Source: Flavobacterium anhuiense
GTDB lineage: Bacteria > Bacteroidota > Bacteroidia > Flavobacteriales > Flavobacteriaceae
Assembly (NCBI RefSeq): GCF_900101855.1
Contig: NZ_FMVC01000001.1
Span: 248,001-312,000 of the forward strand
Length of the DNA stretch: 64,000 nt
Direction of reading: 5' to 3'
In this document: positions 34,610 through 43,462 of the stretch, piece by piece
Layout of the letters: every line of letters starts with the position of its first letter
Position numbering within the stretch: the first letter of the stretch is position 1
Notes under the pieces: generated by a model
What the model was told of the DNA's origin: nothing
Seen by the model: only the letters and a program-made list of their open reading frames with translations
Databases searched by the model: none
Program-made: the position numbers and the translations under genes

Positions 34610-35056
34610 TTATTCTGGATTTAAAATTGAATTGGATTCAGAAATCCAACTTTTAACGCCAGACCCTGTATAGCCAATAATTCCTAACTTATTAAAGTTT
34701 GTCTTTCCTTTTCTGACCGTTACCTCAGAAAAGCACACTTGAGGAATATCTTCTATACCGAAAGCATTCTTCAACATTAGGTTTTGTTCTTTAACAGCAT
34801 CAGAAGCTGAAGAATCTGAAAGGTCTAGTTTTACCAATATGACATTTCGCGACCATTCTTCAAAATCTCGGGTAGCAAAAATTTCATTTTGAAGTTGAGG
34901 ACTTACGCCTTGAGCAGTAAAAAAAATCAATAACGGTTTTCTTTTTTCTGCACTTACGGCTACAGCATCATTAATGTCGGTTTTCCAAATTATATTTTGA
35001 GAATTCATACAAAATGGACTTAAAAATAATAGTAGGATGAGTAATTTTTTAGGCAT
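34610..35056 (-). CDS. Thioredoxin-like secreted protein without CxxC, copy A
   Basis: The 148-residue protein has a signal peptide (about 1-19) and a thioredoxin-like fold (KPLLIFFTAQGVSPQLQNEIF, VILVKLDLSD, IPQVCF). The position of the redox CxxC in the homologous third gene is filled by QGVSPQ (residues 49-54), so it cannot act as a disulfide oxidoreductase in the usual way. A cysteine (C108) sits three residues after the likely cis-proline P105. It is one of three tandem paralogs, each with its own terminator. The role is unknown; binding or chaperone functions are possible. Confidence 0.78.
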   Translation of the reverse strand: MPKKLLILLLFLSPFCMNSQNIIWKTDINDAVAVSAEKRKPLLIFFTAQGVSPQLQNEIFATRDFEEWSRNVILVKLDLSDSSASDAVKEQNLMLKNAFGIEDIPQVCFSEVTVRKGKTNFNKLGIIGYTGSGVKSWISESNSILNPE

Positions 35057-35251
35057 ATAATTTAGGGTTTGGTTATGTTAATAAAACTAAAATAACACAA
35101 AAAAAGAATTCAATAAAAATTTTTAATGAATTAAAAACCAAGTTATAAGCATTAAAATCAAATTAACAATAAATGGCTGATTTTTTAATAAATGTTAAAT
35201 AAACACTAATAAAAATAATCAAATTCTCTGTTTCGATTTAGAAAAAAAAAT

Positions 35252-35276
35252 CCCCTCTCTGTAAAACAGAAAGGGG
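35252..35276 (-). terminator. Terminator of thioredoxin-like copy B
   Basis: CCCCTCTCTG (35252-35261) and CAGAAAGGGG (35267-35276) pair with one mismatch around a 5-nt loop; on the minus strand the stem is followed by a run of T (from A-run 35242-35250). Confidence 0.78.
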
Positions 35277-35316
35277 ACTAAAAAAAATTAAAATAAAAGT
35301 CGAATGAAATCGTTTA

Positions 35317-35769
35317 CTATTCTACTGGATGCAAAATTGCATTTGATTCTGCAATCCAAGCTTTCGCTCCTCCAGGTTTGTAGGCTATTTTTCCTAAAGC
35401 GCTAAATGTAGTCTTGTTTTTTCTTACTGATGCCATTGCAAAACATACTTCAGGAAGATCCTGAACTCCAAATGCATTTTTCAATTTTACATTCTGTTCA
35501 CGATCACTATCTGAAGCATTCATATCAGATAAATCTAATTTTACTAAGACCACATTGTCTCGTGACCAAACAGCAAAATCGGGTGTTTTAAAGATTTCGT
35601 TTTGAAGATTTTCTGCTACACCTGAGGCAGTGAATAAAATTAGCATTGGTTTTTTCTGTTCATTACTTATAGCAATAGCATCTGTCATGTTTGTTCTCCA
35701 TGCTAAATTTTGTGCTTGCATCATAAATGAACCTATAAAAAACACTAGGGCAAGTAGTTTTTTAGTCAT
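35317..35769 (-). CDS. Thioredoxin-like secreted protein without CxxC, copy B
   Basis: The 150-residue protein has a signal peptide (ending MMQAQ) and the same thioredoxin-like layout as its neighbours. The CxxC region reads SGVAEN (49-54), so both redox cysteines are missing. As in copy A, a Cys (C109, in LPEVCF) is placed three residues after the cis-proline P106. Copies A and B are closer to each other than to the third gene, and both share the new Cys, which indicates loss of CxxC before their duplication. Its 260-base upstream and 214-base downstream gaps hold only terminators and AT-rich sequence. Confidence 0.78.
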   Translation of the reverse strand: MTKKLLALVFFIGSFMMQAQNLAWRTNMTDAIAISNEQKKPMLILFTASGVAENLQNEIFKTPDFAVWSRDNVVLVKLDLSDMNASDSDREQNVKLKNAFGVQDLPEVCFAMASVRKNKTTFSALGKIAYKPGGAKAWIAESNAILHPVE

Positions 35770-35933
35770 ATAAATTGGTTTTTGGTTAGATTAGCAAGAC
35801 GAAATTAACATTATATTTTAATTATCCAAATTATATTAATATAAAAAATATATTATGTGTTTTTTTACATACAATAAAATAATAAATACTCAATTTAAAG
35901 CAACTTTTACAAAGCGTTTTTCCTACTAAATAA

Positions 35934-35962
35934 AAAGGTCCCTTACAGAGTAAGAGACCTTT
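35934..35962 (-). terminator. Terminator of the CxxC-containing thioredoxin gene
   Basis: AAAGGTCCCTTAC (35934-35946) and GTAAGAGACCTTT (35950-35962) pair over 13 positions with one mismatch; on the minus strand it is followed by TTATTTAG, a short T-rich tail. Confidence 0.75.
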
Positions 35963-35983
35963 CATTATTTTTCAAATTAAAAT

Positions 35984-36451
35984 TTACATTTTCTTCGGAT
36001 GCACTATTCCTTCTGCAACAGTTAACCAAGCTGATGGTCCGCCGGCCACATATCCTGTTTTACCAAGACCTTTAAAGTTAACTCTACCATCTTTTGTTTC
36101 TGCACTAGTAAAGAATATAGTTGGAAAACCTTGAATCCCAAAAGCTTGCTGCAATTCATTATTCTGGCTTTTAAGTTCTGGTGTCTGAGGAACAGATCTA
36201 GGATAATCCAACTCAACTAAAACAACATTATCTGTTGCCCATTTTTTAAATTCTGCTGTCTTTAAAACTTCATTTTGCAAACGAATACACCATCCGCACC
36301 AATCACTACCAGTAAAAAACATCAACATTGGCTTTTGTTCTTTATTACTTACAGTAATTGCTTCTCTAACATCTGTATACCATTTTAATTCTTGTGCCTG
36401 AAGATTTGCAGCACCAATTAAAAACAAAGCAATAAGTACTATTTTTTTCAT
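35984..36451 (-). CDS. Thioredoxin-family secreted protein with intact CxxC
   Basis: The 155-residue periplasmic protein (signal peptide ending LQAQ) has the active-site WCGWC with C52 and C55, preceded by KPMLMFFTGSD, and the cis-proline in GFPTIFF. It is likely a disulfide or thiol oxidoreductase. It lies 47 bases after the peptide transporter at 36499 and is probably the last gene of that transcript. It is the probable ancestor of the two degenerate copies next to it. Confidence 0.88.
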   Translation of the reverse strand: MKKIVLIALFLIGAANLQAQELKWYTDVREAITVSNKEQKPMLMFFTGSDWCGWCIRLQNEVLKTAEFKKWATDNVVLVELDYPRSVPQTPELKSQNNELQQAFGIQGFPTIFFTSAETKDGRVNFKGLGKTGYVAGGPSAWLTVAEGIVHPKKM

Positions 36452-36498
36452 AATGAGAAATTTTATACAAATTTATGCAAAAACTAATTACAATATAA

Positions 36499-37983
36499 TT
36501 ATTTAACTTCTTGCATTAATTTTCTAATCAACGGAGTTAGCACAATAAATGCAATCCCAGCAACAAGTGCATATAAAGCTAATTGATAATATCCATCCGT
36601 GTAAGCAATAAGTTTAGACATTAATGTAGTTCCAGTGTTGGCATCAGACATTTCAGCTCCTAATTTTCCTGCAGCAAATTGGCCAAATGCACTTGAAAGA
36701 AACCATAATCCCATCATCATTCCGAACAATCTTTTAGGCGATAATTTTGTTATCACAGACATTCCGATTGGACCAATACATAATTCCCCCAGTGTATACA
36801 AAAGATATCCTAAAGCAAATACATCCAACGAACTTAATCCGTCTTGGTTTACAAAATATCGAGCAGCATAAAAAATAAAGAAACCTGCCGCCAATAAAAT
36901 AAATGACAAACCAAATTTAATAACGGTATTAGGCTCTATTTTTCGTTTAGACATATAGATCCACAAAAATCCTAATAATGGACTAAAAATAATAACATAC
37001 AATGAATTTATACTATTATTTACCACATTTGGATCGATATTAAAGAACAATAATTTATTGGTCAAATTATCTTTCGCAAATAACGACAATGAACCTCCTG
37101 ACTGTTCAGAGATTGCCATAAACATAAAATATGCAAAAATAAAGATAAAGGCAGCAAAAAACTTAAGTTGTTGCTTTCTCTCTTTTATCATTATCAATTC
37201 ATACAAAAAATATCCCAATGCCAGAACCCCGATTGTATACATAAAATACTCTGTAAAATCAGAATTAATAACCATTATATACACTAATGGAATTACAGCA
37301 AAAGAACCTACATAAACGGCTATTTCAGAAAGATTACGTTTTTTAGATGTCTGATTTTCTAATGGGGAATTTCCAATCGGCGCTAAGTGCTTTTTCGTTA
37401 AAAGAAAAGTTACAACTCCAATTATCATAACAATTGCTGCAGAAAGGAAGCAAAGACTCCAAGAATAGTTTTTCCCTAAATAAATAGGAATCGCTCCTCC
37501 AAGCATTCCTCCAATATTAATTCCTGCATAAAACAGTCCGTAACCTGCGTCACGACGGCCGTCGCTCTCATGATACAATTCTCCTACCATTGAAGAAACG
37601 TTTGGTTTAAAAAAACCGGTTCCAATAATAGAAAGTGTTATTCCGTAATAAAAGAAATCATGTGGATTTGCAGCAATAAGCAAATTCCCCAAAATCATCA
37701 CGATTCCTCCAAAAAGAAGTGATTTTTTAAACCCTAAAATTTTATCAGCAAAAATTCCACCGATAAAAGTAAATGCATATACAAAAGCCTGAATCGCCCC
37801 ATATTGCAAATTTGCTTTCCCTTCAACCAAACCTAATTGATCTACCATGAAAACTGCTAAAACCCCTCTCATTCCGTAGAAACAGAAACGTTCCCACATT
37901 TCAACCAAAAACAAGTACCACAATTGCTTTGGGTACTTGCCTTTAAAATTTTGAATTTCTTCTAAAGTAATATTGTTTTCCAT
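36499..37983 (-). CDS. POT/PTR2-family peptide transporter, copy 1
   Basis: Proton-coupled oligopeptide transporters import di- and tripeptides. The 494-residue protein has 12 or more membrane spans and the family E-x-x-E-R-F-x-x-Y motif as EMWERFCFYGMRGVL, plus FFKPNVSSMVGELY and LYTLGELCIGPIG. It is 5 bases from the second POT gene upstream. With the dipeptidyl peptidase it forms a peptide-use operon. Confidence 0.94.
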   Translation of the reverse strand: MENNITLEEIQNFKGKYPKQLWYLFLVEMWERFCFYGMRGVLAVFMVDQLGLVEGKANLQYGAIQAFVYAFTFIGGIFADKILGFKKSLLFGGIVMILGNLLIAANPHDFFYYGITLSIIGTGFFKPNVSSMVGELYHESDGRRDAGYGLFYAGINIGGMLGGAIPIYLGKNYSWSLCFLSAAIVMIIGVVTFLLTKKHLAPIGNSPLENQTSKKRNLSEIAVYVGSFAVIPLVYIMVINSDFTEYFMYTIGVLALGYFLYELIMIKERKQQLKFFAAFIFIFAYFMFMAISEQSGGSLSLFAKDNLTNKLLFFNIDPNVVNNSINSLYVIIFSPLLGFLWIYMSKRKIEPNTVIKFGLSFILLAAGFFIFYAARYFVNQDGLSSLDVFALGYLLYTLGELCIGPIGMSVITKLSPKRLFGMMMGLWFLSSAFGQFAAGKLGAEMSDANTGTTLMSKLIAYTDGYYQLALYALVAGIAFIVLTPLIRKLMQEVK

Positions 37984-37988
37984 TCTAA

Positions 37989-39665
37989 TTATCTAACACC
38001 GTGCATTAATTTCTTCAATAGTGGTGTTAAAGCAAACAACAAAATCGCCGCAATACCAGTCAAGACAACAAATACCATAAAGAATTCATATAAATTATGG
38101 ATTTCAAATCCTGCAAATATTGGATTTTGCGCACTAATTTGATGATGATCCAGCAAAGCCAATTGGTCTGCTGAAAGCGTTATTTTTTTATCTAAAACCG
38201 CCTGAAGATCTATTCCAAGTTCTTTTGCTTTTGCAAATTTATCACCAGTTGCTGGTAAAATAGAACCTAAAGTTCCTCCTAACGCATATCCAGAGGCATT
38301 AGACAAAAAGAATACTCCATATAATAATGATGCAAAACGTTTTGGAGATAATTTACCTACCAATGATAAACCAATTGGAGATAAACACAATTCAGCACAT
38401 GTATTTAAGAAATATAATAAGATAAGCCATTTAACTAATAAAAGCCCTGAAGTTCCGATATAAGAAACCTGAGTTGCAATCATAAAGAAACTGATAGAGA
38501 TGATTACTAATCCCGCTGCTAATTTTACTGGAGAAATTGGCTCTTTTCCTTTAGCTCTTAAAGTATCCCAAAGAACACTGAAAGGAACTGCTAAAACCAC
38601 AACAAACATTCCGTTAAAAATTTGAACCATCGATGGCGGCATTGCCCAGCCAAAGAAATGTCTGTCTGTTTGGTTATCTGCAATAAAAGTTAATGATGAA
38701 CCTGCTTGCTCAAATGCCGCCCAAAAGAAAATAATAAAGAACGACACGATATAAATTACAATAATTCTATCTCTTTCAACTTTAGTTAAAGAGGTGTCAG
38801 AAATAATTAATCCTGCTAAAGCCAAACCACTTGAATAAATCAAAGTATAAATCAAGTTCTGACCTACAACGTAATGGAAAAAGAATCCTAAAGCAACAAA
38901 TGCAATTCCTGCACCAATAAGAGCTTTTGTAGAAAAGTTTGCTTTTTGCGCTTCTCCTTCTTCAAAATCCGAAGCATCATTTTTAGAAGGAAGCCCTCCT
39001 AATGGTTTTCCTTCTGGAGAAACCACATATTTATTTTTTAAGAAGTAAAAAAGAATTGTACCTAATAACATAGCCACAGAAGCCGCCATGAATCCCCATC
39101 TGAAAGCATGGATATCTCTAATTCCTCCTGCATCTTTAACATCTCCTAATAAAGGACAGATAGACTGACCTAAAAATGCTCCAATGTTAATTCCCATATA
39201 GAAAATAGTAAAAGCACTATCAAGTTTTGTTTTCTCTTGCTTCGGATACAAAAGCCCAACCATACTAGAAATGTTTGGCTTAAAGAAACCGTTTCCAAAA
39301 ACAATTACCCCCAATGCGGAATACATAATAATAGTAGCAAGCGGTCTATTATTTTCAAAAACACTTCCGCTGGTAAACAAAAGCATTTGCCCTATCGCCA
39401 TTAATAATCCTCCTAATAGGATACAATTTCTGTTTCCTAAGTAACGGTCAGCAACAAAACCGCCCAACATTGGTGTCAAATAACAAAGTCCAAGAAAACC
39501 TCCATAAATTAATGATGCTTCTTCTTCCTTCATCAATAATGAATTCACAAGAAATAAGGTCAATAAAGCGCGCATTCCATAAAAATTGAATCGCTCCCAC
39601 ATCTCCGTTCCAAATAATACCCAAAGACCTTTTGGATGCGCTGTTTTTACTTGAGTTTCTCCCAT
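37989..39665 (-). CDS. POT/PTR2-family peptide transporter, copy 2
   Basis: The 558-residue protein is a paralog of the previous transporter with the motifs EMWERFNFYGMRALL, GFFKPNISSMVGLLY and FYMGINIGAFLG, and 12 or more spans. It carries an extra stretch of about 50 residues near 440-530 (ATGDKFAKAKELGIDLQAVL...) before the last span, which is unusual and probably forms a periplasmic or cytoplasmic loop. It lies 34 bases after the peptidase gene. The two transporters may differ in peptide preference. Confidence 0.94.
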   Translation of the reverse strand: MGETQVKTAHPKGLWVLFGTEMWERFNFYGMRALLTLFLVNSLLMKEEEASLIYGGFLGLCYLTPMLGGFVADRYLGNRNCILLGGLLMAIGQMLLFTSGSVFENNRPLATIIMYSALGVIVFGNGFFKPNISSMVGLLYPKQEKTKLDSAFTIFYMGINIGAFLGQSICPLLGDVKDAGGIRDIHAFRWGFMAASVAMLLGTILFYFLKNKYVVSPEGKPLGGLPSKNDASDFEEGEAQKANFSTKALIGAGIAFVALGFFFHYVVGQNLIYTLIYSSGLALAGLIISDTSLTKVERDRIIVIYIVSFFIIFFWAAFEQAGSSLTFIADNQTDRHFFGWAMPPSMVQIFNGMFVVVLAVPFSVLWDTLRAKGKEPISPVKLAAGLVIISISFFMIATQVSYIGTSGLLLVKWLILLYFLNTCAELCLSPIGLSLVGKLSPKRFASLLYGVFFLSNASGYALGGTLGSILPATGDKFAKAKELGIDLQAVLDKKITLSADQLALLDHHQISAQNPIFAGFEIHNLYEFFMVFVVLTGIAAILLFALTPLLKKLMHGVR

Positions 39666-39699
39666 ACTATTCTATTTAATTAGGTTTAATGTTTTTAGA

Positions 39700-41871
39700 T
39701 TATAAATTTTCTTTAATAAAGTTGGTCATTTTGGTATAAAGCTGAACTCTCGTTTTTCCGCCATAAATACCATGATCTTTATCTGGATAAATTTGAGAAT
39801 CAAATTGTTTATTTGCCTGAATTAAAGCTTCCATCATCTGCATTGTATTCTGAACATGAACATTGTCATCTGCAGAACCATGAATCAATAAGAACTTTCC
39901 TTTCAATTTACCAACGTGATTTATAGGAGAGTTTTGATCGTATCCGCTTGCATTTTCCTGCGGAGTCTGCATATATCTTTCTGTGTAAACACTGTCATAA
40001 AATCTCCAGTTTGTAACTGGTGCAACAGCAATTGCCATTTTGAAAACATCGTTTCCTTGGAAAATACAGTTCGAAGCCATAAATCCACCATAGCTCCATC
40101 CGAAGATTCCAATTCTTGAAGCATCAACATAAGGATAAGCACCAATTACTTTTGCCGCATCAATCTGGTCTTCAACTTCGTATTTTCCTAATTCTTTTTG
40201 AGTTACTTTTTTGAAATCGGCTCCTTTGTAACCTGTTCCTCTTCCGTCAACACAAGCTACAATGTAACCTTGCTGAGTTAATGAAGCGAACCAGTAATCA
40301 TTAGAATTATTCCACTGATTAGCCACCTGTTGAGATCCTGGACCAGAGTATTGGAACATGAAAACAGGATATTTTTTTGAAGGATCAAAATCTTTTGGTT
40401 TTAAAATCCATGCATTCAATTCGTTTCCTTTAGCTGTTTTTAAAACAAAGTATTCTTTTGAAGGAAGATCATACGCTTTCAATTTATCAGCAAGCGCCTG
40501 ATTATTTTCGATAACCTGAATTTCTTTTCCTGTTTTAGCCTCGTTTAAAGTATAAGTTGTAGGCTGTGTATTGCTTGAGAAAGTTGTAATAAAATATTGG
40601 AAATTCGGACTGAAAGTCGCTGCACTTGTTCCTGTTTTTGAAGACAAACGCACTTTATTTTTTCCATCTAAACCAATTCTGTAAAGATCTCTGTTGATAG
40701 AACCATTTTCTGTAGATTGGTAGAAAATAGTTTTTGTTTTTTCGTCGAAACCGTAGTATGAAACCACTTCCCAGTTTCCTTTTGTAACTTGATTTTTAAG
40801 TTTTCCGTTTTTATCATACACATAAATATGATTAAAACCATCTTTTTCGCTTGTCCAGATAAAACTGTTATCTTTTAAGAAAGTCAAGTTATCAGTAATA
40901 TCAACGTAAGCTTTATCTTTTTCATTTAAAACTACTTTTGCAGTCGCTGTATTACCATCAACAAACAATAAATCTAAATTATCTTGATGACGGTTTAAAA
41001 CCTGTGCAGAAAGTACATTTGCATCATTTGTCCATTGCATTCTCGCAATGTAGAAATCATTATATTTCCCTAAATCTACTTTTTTAGTTGCTCCCGCAGC
41101 TACATCATAGATATGCAATGAAACTTCTGAGTTTTTTTCTCCAGCTTTAGGATATTTAAACGTTTCAATTTTCGGATATAAATCTTTATGGAAGATTGAC
41201 ATTGAAAACTCAGGAACTTGGCTTTCGTCAAAACGAATATACGCTACTTTTTTACTGTCTTTACTCCAGTCGAATGCACGCACAAAAGCAAATTCTTCTT
41301 CGTAAACCCAATCAGTTATACCATTTATAACCGCATTTTTCTTTCCGTCTGTTGTAATCGCCGTAGATTTTTTTGAAGCTACATCGTACACATACAAGTT
41401 GTTTTCTCTTGCATAAGCGATTTTAGTTCCGTCAGGTGAGAAAGTTGGCTCTTGAATTTGGAAATCAACAAGTTTAATCAGAGATTTTGCTGCGATATCG
41501 TAAAGGTAGTAATCAGCAGTAAAGGAGTGACGGAAGATTTTAGAAGAATTACAAGCAATTAAGATCTTTTTTTCAGAAGCATCAAAGGTATAGCTATCAA
41601 TTCCGTCGACAAGTTCTTTATAGTTTTTAGTATCAATAAGATTCGATACTTTTTTCAGGGTTGCAAAATCGTATAAATCAATCTGCATACTTCTGCTCGC
41701 CTGGTCAACATTTAAAACAGTATATTGATTTGTATTTTTCAGCGATTGCAGTTCATCCATTCCTTTAGCCCGGAAAGTACCGCTAAAAACATTTTCGACA
41801 GTTATTTTCTGCTGTCCAAAAACAACCGCAGTTAAAAATAAAAATACTGCAGTAAATTTACTTGTATTCAT
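39700..41871 (-). CDS. Dipeptidyl peptidase IV-type S9 serine peptidase
   Basis: S9B enzymes release dipeptides from the N-terminus of peptides, often after Pro or Ala. The 723-residue protein has a signal peptide (ending VFGQ), a beta-propeller (about 60-460) and an alpha/beta-hydrolase domain. The catalytic triad is S593 (GWSYGGF), D668 (HGSADDNVH) and H700 (DKDHGIYGG). The EE motif that binds the substrate amino-terminus is likely in VYEEEFAFVRAFDW. Released dipeptides would be imported by the two adjacent POT carriers, which makes this a coherent uptake unit. Confidence 0.95.
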   Translation of the reverse strand: MNTSKFTAVFLFLTAVVFGQQKITVENVFSGTFRAKGMDELQSLKNTNQYTVLNVDQASRSMQIDLYDFATLKKVSNLIDTKNYKELVDGIDSYTFDASEKKILIACNSSKIFRHSFTADYYLYDIAAKSLIKLVDFQIQEPTFSPDGTKIAYARENNLYVYDVASKKSTAITTDGKKNAVINGITDWVYEEEFAFVRAFDWSKDSKKVAYIRFDESQVPEFSMSIFHKDLYPKIETFKYPKAGEKNSEVSLHIYDVAAGATKKVDLGKYNDFYIARMQWTNDANVLSAQVLNRHQDNLDLLFVDGNTATAKVVLNEKDKAYVDITDNLTFLKDNSFIWTSEKDGFNHIYVYDKNGKLKNQVTKGNWEVVSYYGFDEKTKTIFYQSTENGSINRDLYRIGLDGKNKVRLSSKTGTSAATFSPNFQYFITTFSSNTQPTTYTLNEAKTGKEIQVIENNQALADKLKAYDLPSKEYFVLKTAKGNELNAWILKPKDFDPSKKYPVFMFQYSGPGSQQVANQWNNSNDYWFASLTQQGYIVACVDGRGTGYKGADFKKVTQKELGKYEVEDQIDAAKVIGAYPYVDASRIGIFGWSYGGFMASNCIFQGNDVFKMAIAVAPVTNWRFYDSVYTERYMQTPQENASGYDQNSPINHVGKLKGKFLLIHGSADDNVHVQNTMQMMEALIQANKQFDSQIYPDKDHGIYGGKTRVQLYTKMTNFIKENL

Positions 41872-41990
41872 TAGAATTATTTTAAATATAAAAAGAGCCC
41901 AATTTTAGTAAAAAAAATAAACATAATACACATTTTAAGTGTTAAATGTTAAAAAAAATAACGATTGCGCACTTTCATGTCTGAAATAGA

Positions 41991-42022
41991 TTGTAATCAA
42001 AACTCTTAAAATAGTATCTTTG
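41991..42022 (+). promoter_or_regulatory. Candidate promoter of the HMG-CoA reductase gene
   Basis: TTG (41991-41993) and TATCTTTG (42015-42022) with 21 bases between, a close match to consensus. Transcription would begin about 25 bases before the start codon. Confidence 0.6.
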
Positions 42023-42051
42023 CCGCAACAATATTATTTAATACATTGAGA

Positions 42052-43365
42052 ATGAACAACGCTGTTGCCGGATTTTCTAAATTATCCAAAAAAGAAAAAA
42101 TTGACTGGATTGCAAATGAATACTTTTCAAATCCAGAAGAGGCACAAAATATTATAAGAAATTACTGGAATTCAGACGAAAAGCTTCAGCAGCTTCATGA
42201 TGAATTTATAGAAAATACGATCACAAATCTTTATATCCCGCTTGGAGTCGCTCCTAACTTTTTGATCAACGGAAAATACAAAACCATTCCGATGGCAATT
42301 GAAGAAAGCTCTGTGGTTGCGGCAGCTTCTAAAGCAGCAAAATACTGGTCCACTAGAGGAGGATTTAAAGCCACTATAATCAATACCGAAAAAATTGGCC
42401 AGGTTCATTTTACTTATAGCGGAGATGCAGAAAAACTGAACAACTTTTTTGAACAGATAAAACCTAAATTCTTCTCAGAAACGCAAAGCATAACCAAAAA
42501 TATGCAGCAACGCGGTGGTGGTATTCTTGATATTAAATTAAAAGACAAAAGAAGTTTACTAGAAAATTACTATCAGCTTCATGCTACTTTTGAAACCAAA
42601 GACAGCATGGGAGCCAATTTTATCAATTCTTGTTTGGAGCAGTTTGCTTCTACTTTAAAAGAAGAAGCTCAGAATTCTGACTTATGCCAAAATGGTGAAA
42701 AGCTGGAAGTTATCATGAGCATTCTCTCTAACTATGTACCGCACTGTCTTGTTAGAGCCGAAGTTTCTTGCCCAATAGAAGATTTAGCAGAAAAACATAT
42801 TACAAATCCGCAAGAATTTGCAGAACGTTTTGTTCAAGCTGTACAGATCGCAGAAGTCGAACCTTTTAGAGCGGTTACACATAATAAAGGCATTATGAAT
42901 GGTGTAGATGCTGTTATTTTGGCAACAGGAAATGATTTTAGAGCTGTAGAAGCTGGCGTACATGCTTATGCTGCCAAAAATGGACAATACGCAAGTTTAT
43001 CACATGCCAAAATTGAAAACGGAATTTTCACTTTTTGGCTTGAAATTCCTTTAGCCGTTGGTACTGTTGGAGGCTTAACCTCTTTGCATCCTTTAGTAAA
43101 ATTGTGTCTTGAAATTTTAGAAAAACCTTCCGCCCCAGAATTAATGGAAATCGTAGCCGTGGCAGGATTGGCACAAAATTTTGCTGCATTACGCTCCTTA
43201 ACCACAACAGGAATTCAGGAAGGACATATGAAAATGCACCTTAATAATATCATAAATCAATTTGAAGCTACCGATGAAGAGCGTCATTTAATTAAAACGC
43301 ACTTCAAAAAAACAGCCGTTTCTCATAGCGCTGTGGTAGAATTTATTGAGAATTTAAGAAAATAA
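42052..43365 (+). CDS. Hydroxymethylglutaryl-CoA reductase, class II type
   Basis: The enzyme interconverts HMG-CoA and mevalonate. The 437-residue protein matches the bacterial class II form, with ENTITNLYIPLGVAPNFLING and IEESSVVAAASKAAKYW (catalytic Glu region), the NAD(P)-binding stretch MGANFINSCLEQF, catalytic Asp in HNKGIMNGVDAVILATGND, and a C-terminal His in AVSHSAVVEFI. I chose ATG 42052; a TTG two codons upstream is also possible. In Bacteroidota this reductase serves mevalonate synthesis. The next gene is a GHMP kinase. Confidence 0.93.
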   Translation: MNNAVAGFSKLSKKEKIDWIANEYFSNPEEAQNIIRNYWNSDEKLQQLHDEFIENTITNLYIPLGVAPNFLINGKYKTIPMAIEESSVVAAASKAAKYWSTRGGFKATIINTEKIGQVHFTYSGDAEKLNNFFEQIKPKFFSETQSITKNMQQRGGGILDIKLKDKRSLLENYYQLHATFETKDSMGANFINSCLEQFASTLKEEAQNSDLCQNGEKLEVIMSILSNYVPHCLVRAEVSCPIEDLAEKHITNPQEFAERFVQAVQIAEVEPFRAVTHNKGIMNGVDAVILATGNDFRAVEAGVHAYAAKNGQYASLSHAKIENGIFTFWLEIPLAVGTVGGLTSLHPLVKLCLEILEKPSAPELMEIVAVAGLAQNFAALRSLTTTGIQEGHMKMHLNNIINQFEATDEERHLIKTHFKKTAVSHSAVVEFIENLRK

Positions 43366-43390
43366 CCTAGTTAAGAAAATCCAATATTTT

Positions 43391-43446
43391 AAATTCCAAA
43401 TTCCAATGTCAGTTCTTGGAATTTTGGAATTTCAGATTTGGAATTT
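43391..43446. repeat. Intergenic AAATTCCAA-type inverted repeat
   Basis: AAATTCCAAATTCCAA (43391-43406) is followed by its reverse complement with one inserted base, TTGGAATTTTGGAATTT (43416-43432), and a further half-copy ATTTGGAATTT (43436-43446). It fills the gap between the HMG-CoA reductase and the kinase. Confidence 0.65.
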
Positions 43447-43462
43447 ATAATAAAGAACAAGT

